From: Alligator mississippiensis
Taxonomy: Eukaryota > Chordata > Crocodylia > Alligatoridae
Direction of reading: 5' to 3'
NCBI RefSeq assembly: GCF_030867095.1
Contig: NC_081831.1
Span: forward strand, 64,184,716 to 64,248,715
Length of the DNA stretch: 64,000 bases
Positions within the stretch are counted from its first letter, which is position 1; each line of letters opens with the position of its first letter. The position numbers were made by a program, and so were the translations under genes. Below, in pieces: positions 59,080-64,000 of this stretch. The notes below the pieces were generated by a model. It had not been told where the DNA came from and searched no databases. It worked only from the letters and a program-made list of their open reading frames with translations.

Positions 59080-59357
59080 CAGTAGTTCTCAACCTTTTTG
59101 GACTCAAGGTACTCTTCATTGGATTTGAGGCACACCTCCATAACTTTTCTGAACTGAATGGCACCCAATTAAAAAAAACCCTAACATATATTACAATGCG
59201 TACCTCCTTGCAGAAGGGCTGGGCAGTGTGCATGGGTGATCATTCAGGTAGGGACAAGTCTGAACCTGTGTTTATCTATTTAGCTTATCTCCTCACAGCC
59301 TCTGGCAACCTTCAAAGGATCTGGCAGCACCACAGGTGCCCTGGTTGAGAATCACTG
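59080..59357. mobile_element. hAT-type MITE with perfect 8-bp target duplication
   Basis: Terminal inverted repeats CAGTAGTTCTCAACC (left) and CAGTGATTCTCAACC (read from the right). Flanking 8-mers AACTAGAG are identical (59072-59079 and 59358-59365). It is 278 bp long and non-coding. Its ends resemble those of the MITE at 33125-33287 (CAG(T/G)(A/G)(G/A)TT(C/T)TCAACC form), so both were probably moved by related hAT transposases. Confidence 0.93.
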
Positions 59358-59724
59358 AACTAGAGAATCCAATGTATGTTTTTAACCATGTCCTTGGGCA
59401 TGCGTACAGCTTCATTTCATCTTCAGAATGCATAGGTCTAAAATGTCAGACTTTTTTTTTTCAGCATTGCTATGCACTCAGGATTGATCTAAAACAAATG
59501 CATATTGGGCATCTGCTTAGGATGCCACACTGTGTAGGACCTCATATCCCAAGCAAGCTCCACAGCTTACAAACTCTTCCATTTTCTCAGTAGAGATATT
59601 CATCTCCTAGCCTGGAAGCCTGAAGCGAGGCTTTAGCTTAAGAGCTGATCGTGTGTGTTCTGATGCATGTGTTCTTTATACACTAAGCAATGCAATCGCA
59701 TTTCTTTAACACCGTGTTTCTTCT
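59358..59724. other. No recognisable feature
   Basis: Nothing assignable apart from the right-hand target duplication. Confidence 0.4.
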
Positions 59725-59850
59725 AGACTTTGCATTTCCACAGTATCTGTCATTTCTCAGACTCCAGGTGCTTTAGAAACATCGAGGACCCTTCACAGCA
59801 TCCCTGTCAGGTACAGCTAGAAGTAGGACACTGTATACTGGTCCCATTGA
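59725..59850 (+). repeat. MIR SINE fragment, left part
   Basis: 'actttgcatttccacagtat', 'ccaggtgctttagaaacatc' and 'cttcacagcatccctgtcag' resemble the left half of MIR. The right half is not evident. Confidence 0.5.
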
Positions 59851-62835
59851 AATACAAACAGTTCTAGGTTGAAATAATAGCATATTAGCAGTACCAGACA
59901 ACACTGACTAGCTAATTAGAGCAGTGAGTGGAAGAGTACCCAGTTAAAACTGCAGGAGAAACAGGGTAGGCACTCTGCAAAGCATTGGCATCTGCTTAAA
60001 TCCTGAAGCAAGCTGATATCTTTCACCACTTAGAACACAATTGGAAATACAGAACACATCCTAGAGAAGATCTCCTGAATGAATATACTTTAAGCCTCTT
60101 GCTATTTAGTGCTACACCTTAGAAATCAATAGAGCTAACATTTATAGATAGCTATTGGGTGTGTGCAAAGAAATGGTACTCATTGGGGAGTTAAAGTTGC
60201 AGTAATAAAGCAGTATGTTATGCACACAGTAATGTGCTTTTTTTTTGGAAAGATAACTAGTGAATGCTATAAGAATTGTAGCTATGGGCCATTAGGCGAC
60301 AGAAAAGAAATTTGCTTTACAAATTCCTTCATTAGGCACTTCCCCATTTGTTCTTATGTCTCATCAGCCAGGAAAGTCACTTCACATAAGGATAACAGTT
60401 TACTAGGGACAACATCTGCTAAGCTGTATAATTTTTCTGTTGGGATCAAGGTAATAATTAAGTGTAACACCACATGCTGCCCATGTTAGTTATATCTACT
60501 CCCCATCTGATCAAAGAACCTGATAAAGACCAGTAATAGAATTACATTGAGGATGCTTAATTGCTAAGGTGACAAATCAGGGGTACAATCTTGCTGGCTC
60601 TCAAAAGTTAAATAGCTGACCAGAATATCGTGCAGGTGGAAGAATCCAAGCAGACCCCCAGGGTTCTGGCATTTTAGTTCTTTTCTAAAGAAAAAGAGGT
60701 CTATAGTGTTTGCCCCTGCAATTATATGTAATATAATAATAATGCTTCTGCAGTGTTGTTAAACACCGGAGCAGTTTTTACAAGCATCAATGTACTTTTC
60801 TTTTTGCGTCAACCAATATTCAACCAATAACATGGTGCAGTGCATATCTAACACTGATGCAGGCAGTGCTGTCTGCTGGATGTAACACTGCATAAAAGTA
60901 AGGCCAATGCCACCAGTGTCCATTAAGCTTCTCGCCTTTTGGATTTGGGTTCAGTGTTTGCAATGAGAAAGGTGTTACCTAGAGTGCTTAGTAACTATTT
61001 GGAGAGATTAAATCAGAAAACAAAACATTGCACTGAAAAAAAAATGAACCTTGCTTTGCTTGATGATCAAATGGCTATTCCCTACAACTGGTGACCACTT
61101 TCTGCCTTCCTGCAGAGTTGGCTTCTTGTTTGCTTGTTGTCTTTTCTTTATATAGCATAAGCAAAATCCTGGAAGTCTTTCTGACTCCCATGAACATTGC
61201 ATATACTTAGCAGTCCCCATCATCTGACCTCAAGTTAATAGAACAATTCAGCAACCTGCTGGGTTTGTCCTTTGTGGCAGCTGGTGGTGCTCTCTACTCA
61301 GAACAGCGAGTGTTTATCAGTCCCTACATTGTTGATGCATCTCCTAATACCATTCTTATTAAAATTTAAAATATCCACCATGAACTGCCTGGCTGAGATA
61401 GCTGGGAACAGGTGTTCAAAGGCATAACTAGTAACTTTTGGGCCCTGGACAGAAATGGAGGGTGACAGTGGGTGCTACTGCTGGGGCTGGGTCCTCATGC
61501 CCTGCCTGGCTGTGGCTTTTGGGGGGCAGGCTCCCCTGAGGTTGCCATTCTGGTGCCCCCTCTAAATTGGCAACCAGTGTGGGTGATCTGCGTGCCCGCC
61601 CCGTTCACTTCTGCGGTTGTTCCTGGACCATTCCTAAGATACTGCACGGCTGAATAATCACATTTGATTCTCTTAGAAAAGAGTTTTGTATGAAAAGACC
61701 TTCCCTGTTGATCACACTGTTTAATCTGTTTATTTAAGTCTGAAAATTAACCACCGAAGACACGTTCAACAATCTGCCTCTAGCAACACAGCCTCACACT
61801 CTGCTTGTTGTTCTCCCTCTCCTCTTCACAGGATCAAAGCATTAAGTATCAGAGACCAGGCCAACACTCGCACTTCAGGCACTCCAGAAGAGCAATAGAG
61901 CAATTACTTCTAACCCAATTTACCTCTTAAACCCTGTATTTCAATGAAGTGAAGACGTTCCTCAGTTCATATGCCAAGCCAGCTGCTTTGCAGGATAGCT
62001 CTGTGGAAGAAGGTGCTTTGAGGTTCACACTAGGCTATAAAACTGTCACAGTTTTGTGGAGACAGATTCTTTTCTCCATGGGACCTGTGTCATGTGTGTC
62101 AGCTGTTCAGTACATCATGGACACCCTTTGTTCCATACACCAAGACCACATGGCTTTGTGGGCATCTGCTGCTCTACACACTGTGGCTGTATAGGCCTTG
62201 GGGACATCAGCTGTTTCTTGCACCTTTGACCCTCTAACAACTACCTCCCCCTCGGAGGAATCTCCAGCTGCTCTGCTTGGGTGACTCTTCATCCCTATTG
62301 TACTGGCAGCATCCACACACTCTTGTGCAGTGCTGTTGGGGCTTATTTAGCAGTTGCTGTGTTCCACCCCACACTGGTCACTGCATGTCTGTAATGGGGG
62401 AGGTGGGGTGAAGGCTATGTTGTAATTCAACAACAGCAGCATTTCATATCGCTAGAACTTAAAATGCTTCATAGTGGTGGGAGATTCTTTCCACATCTGA
62501 GGAAGCTGAAGGCTTGCATGCTGGGGGAGCAGGGTATCCCGTGCTTGAGGGCCTGAGCAGCACCCCTTGCACACACACACAGACTTCCACAGGTGCACTT
62601 CAAGCATGCAAAGCGTCTCTGGGCTTGTCCCTAGCATTTGTTCTCAAGCACTTGGTCTCCAATAGTTGAGGGCAACAGCTGGAGATTAACCTGGAGAAGG
62701 TGGCGAGCCTCAGTGGTGAACTTATGCATCTGGAGGGTACCAACAGACTTAGATGAGTGAGGCATGGGCATTGCAGGCTCAGTACCACCCTGCCCATGCC
62801 AGGATATCTGCTGCTGTGGTACAGACAAGCTCTCA
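59851..62835. other. No clear feature (3 kb)
   Basis: Unassigned. A segment at about 61425-61640 ('aaaggcataactagtaactt', GC-rich interior) resembles a hAT-type repeat but I could not define ends. A CA run lies at about 62570-62581. No exon or RNA gene is supported. Confidence 0.3.
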
Positions 62836-62960
62836 GGACAGAGGACTTAAGTGGCTTGACTAGGATCTTGGGCAGAGTCAACGTTGGTGCCAAAAGGGGA
62901 ACCCAGGTCTTGTGGTTTAAAAGTTCAGTGCCCACACCAGTAACATAACAACCATTGGCT
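62836..62960 (+). repeat. MIR SINE fragment, right part (tentative)
   Basis: 'gacttaagtggcttgactag', 'ggggaacccaggtcttgtgg' and 'gttcagtgcccacaccagta' follow the right half of MIR in order. Confidence 0.5.
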
Positions 62961-63794
62961 AGAGCAGCGCAGATGCAGGGGTGCAGAAGATCAGTAAAAA
63001 GCAGTTGCTTAATGATTTGTGGCCTCTGTGACACAGAACATTCATGCCGTGCCAGTAGGTGAGAACGGTAGCAGCAGCATGAATTCCATTAATGGCTGGT
63101 AATGCTGAAGTGCCTGTTCTGCACTCTCCATTGTGATGAATTAACAGGGGAGGGGAATCTCAGACATAGCAGGCAAAGTGCTTCCGAACCATTTGGAATG
63201 AAAAGCACTCGAGACAGAGAGCCCAGTGTGATTAATTGGATGATTATCTCATTCCGGTTTTTCATACTATTATCATCATGCTCTCATTACACATTTGCAT
63301 GATGTGTTTCAATTTTTTGAGAAAAAAGGAACATGGCACTTTACTGACCCAGCACAGTAAACTGTACAAAACCCTCTGCTCTGCATCCTCCCCTGCACAC
63401 TACTGCACCAATGCAAAAATGACCTAACACTGCTCTCTGCAGGACAGTCAGTGTCGACGTACAGCCAGAAGTGCTAAAGAAGGTCCAGCTCCACCTCTTC
63501 AGCCAGGGGGCCCAGTCTGGGTTAGGGGATGTGGCCAGGGCACCACTGTGTCCCAGTGATCCCTGGAGGCTATAAGGACCCTCTGGGGGAAACAAGCCCC
63601 TCAGATAAATTAGAGCAGCTCTCAGGGCAGTGAAACAAAACAGCCCCAGGATTGAAGAATGCAAAGGTGGCTTTATTATTATTTACTGTTCTTATTTAAT
63701 AGCAATGCTGCAGTAACACTTGAAGCCACAAACTCTCCCCTGGTGGTCCCATCCTCCCTCAGAGGTGCAAAGTGCTCCAGACTTTACGACTTCT
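62961..63794. other. No recognisable feature
   Basis: Nothing assignable. Confidence 0.35.
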
Positions 63795-63915
63795 ACAATC
63801 TTTTCTCCAATGCCTGATGAAGGGTGTTTGTGCCCGAAAGCTTGCAATAAAAGATTTTGTTTTGCAAAAATGTTGTTGCTCTAATAAAAGATATCATCTC
63901 TACTATGAGACCTGA
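63795..63915 (+). repeat. Penelope-type retroelement 3' tail with hammerhead-like core
   Basis: 'cctgatgaagggtgtttgtg' is followed by 'cccgaaagcttgcaataaaa' and then 'ctctaataaaagatatcatc'. This order (CTGANGA, a short GC stem, GAAAGC, an A-rich spacer, CTAATAAAAGATAT) is the tail I recognise in reptilian Penelope-like elements. No coding part remains upstream. The copy is one of two in the window; the other (34384-34445) retains only the last part. Confidence 0.6.
63816..63842 (+). ncRNA. Hammerhead ribozyme-like motif (putative)
   Basis: The conserved core strands CTGATGA and GAAA are separated by a 15-nt segment (AGGGTGTTTGTGCCC) that can form stem II with GGGT pairing to GCCC around a 6-nt loop. 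In hammerhead ribozymes these two strands and stem II form the catalytic centre. I could not demonstrate convincing stems I and III or the NUH cleavage site in this copy, so activity is unproven and the copy may be inactive. Confidence 0.45.
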
Positions 63916-64000
63916 TTGCCAGACTTTAAGCACTTGTCTCCATCCAGTAGGAAAAAGAAAACCCCAAGTGCTTTCCCCAAGTGGATTTTACCCATAAAAT
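63916..64000. other. No recognisable feature at window end
   Basis: Nothing assignable. Confidence 0.4.

Noticed and set aside
60920-60965. Possible U2 snRNA pseudogene start ('cttctcgccttttgga')
   Set aside because: Similarity to the U2 5' end covers only about 15 nt and disappears immediately afterwards.
62600-63034. 144-codon minus-strand open frame
   Set aside because: No domain, no splice context, and part of it overlaps a probable MIR.
1-64000. CRISPR array, operon, prophage or bacterial system
   Set aside because: No regularly spaced repeats, no dense co-directional genes and no ribosome-binding sites; the repeat content is that of a vertebrate genome.

Overview
This window is vertebrate nuclear DNA, almost certainly from a reptile and most probably a crocodilian. 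It is AT-rich and gene-poor, with no bacterial-style gene packing. The interspersed repeats are those of crocodilian, turtle and bird genomes: three CR1 LINE copies, CR1 tails, MIRs, many hAT-type DNA transposons and palindromic MITEs, and solo LTRs. The CR1 copy at 31005-32325 ends with a short repeating unit (ATGAAATCT-like) and a 3' untranslated region that I recognise as the crocodilian type. The species call is inference from repeat style only.

Only one host-gene segment can be supported. It is a plus-strand 3'-terminal exon: acceptor at 7583, coding 7584-7765, stop at 7763-7765. A long 3' UTR of about 3.9 kb probably follows, ending near the AATAAA at 11696-11701. The encoded 59-residue tail is Pro/Ser/Gln-rich and ends in two lysines; I could not name the gene. 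Positions 1-7583 would then be its last intron, and everything after about 11.72 kb looks intergenic or belongs to introns of genes outside the window.

Layout: 1-7.6 kb, presumed intron with old CR1-related, tRNA-like and MITE repeats; 7.6-11.7 kb, terminal exon and 3' UTR; 11.7-16.7 kb, sparse sequence with a MIR split by a MITE and two other palindromic repeats; 16.7-18.4 kb, a broken hAT/ZMYM-like transposase; 18.4-28.6 kb, MITEs, MIR and CR1 tails and a tRNA-like composite repeat; 28.6-32.3 kb, two dead CR1 copies in opposite orientations; 33.1-35.7 kb, a hAT MITE with a perfect 8-bp target duplication and a minus-strand solo LTR; 37.6-40.7 kb, a GC-rich cluster with one hAT element inside another; 41.7-44.1 kb, a hAT element carrying a foldback element with 10-bp duplications and a 1.1-kb solo LTR; 45-56 kb, mostly featureless with a few MIRs and AT-rich elements; 56.5-58.3 kb, a CR1 copy that keeps its reverse-transcriptase core but lacks its 3' end; 59.1-59.4 kb, another hAT MITE with a perfect 8-bp duplication; 63.8-63.9 kb, a Penelope-type 3' tail with a hammerhead-ribozyme-like core.

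There is no operon or pathway here. The biology is a gene's 3' end plus a dense, partly stratified record of transposition. The items most worth following up are the hammerhead-like motif, the nested hAT/foldback/LTR locus, the hAT-in-hAT locus, the MITE inside a MIR, and the identity of the terminal exon.
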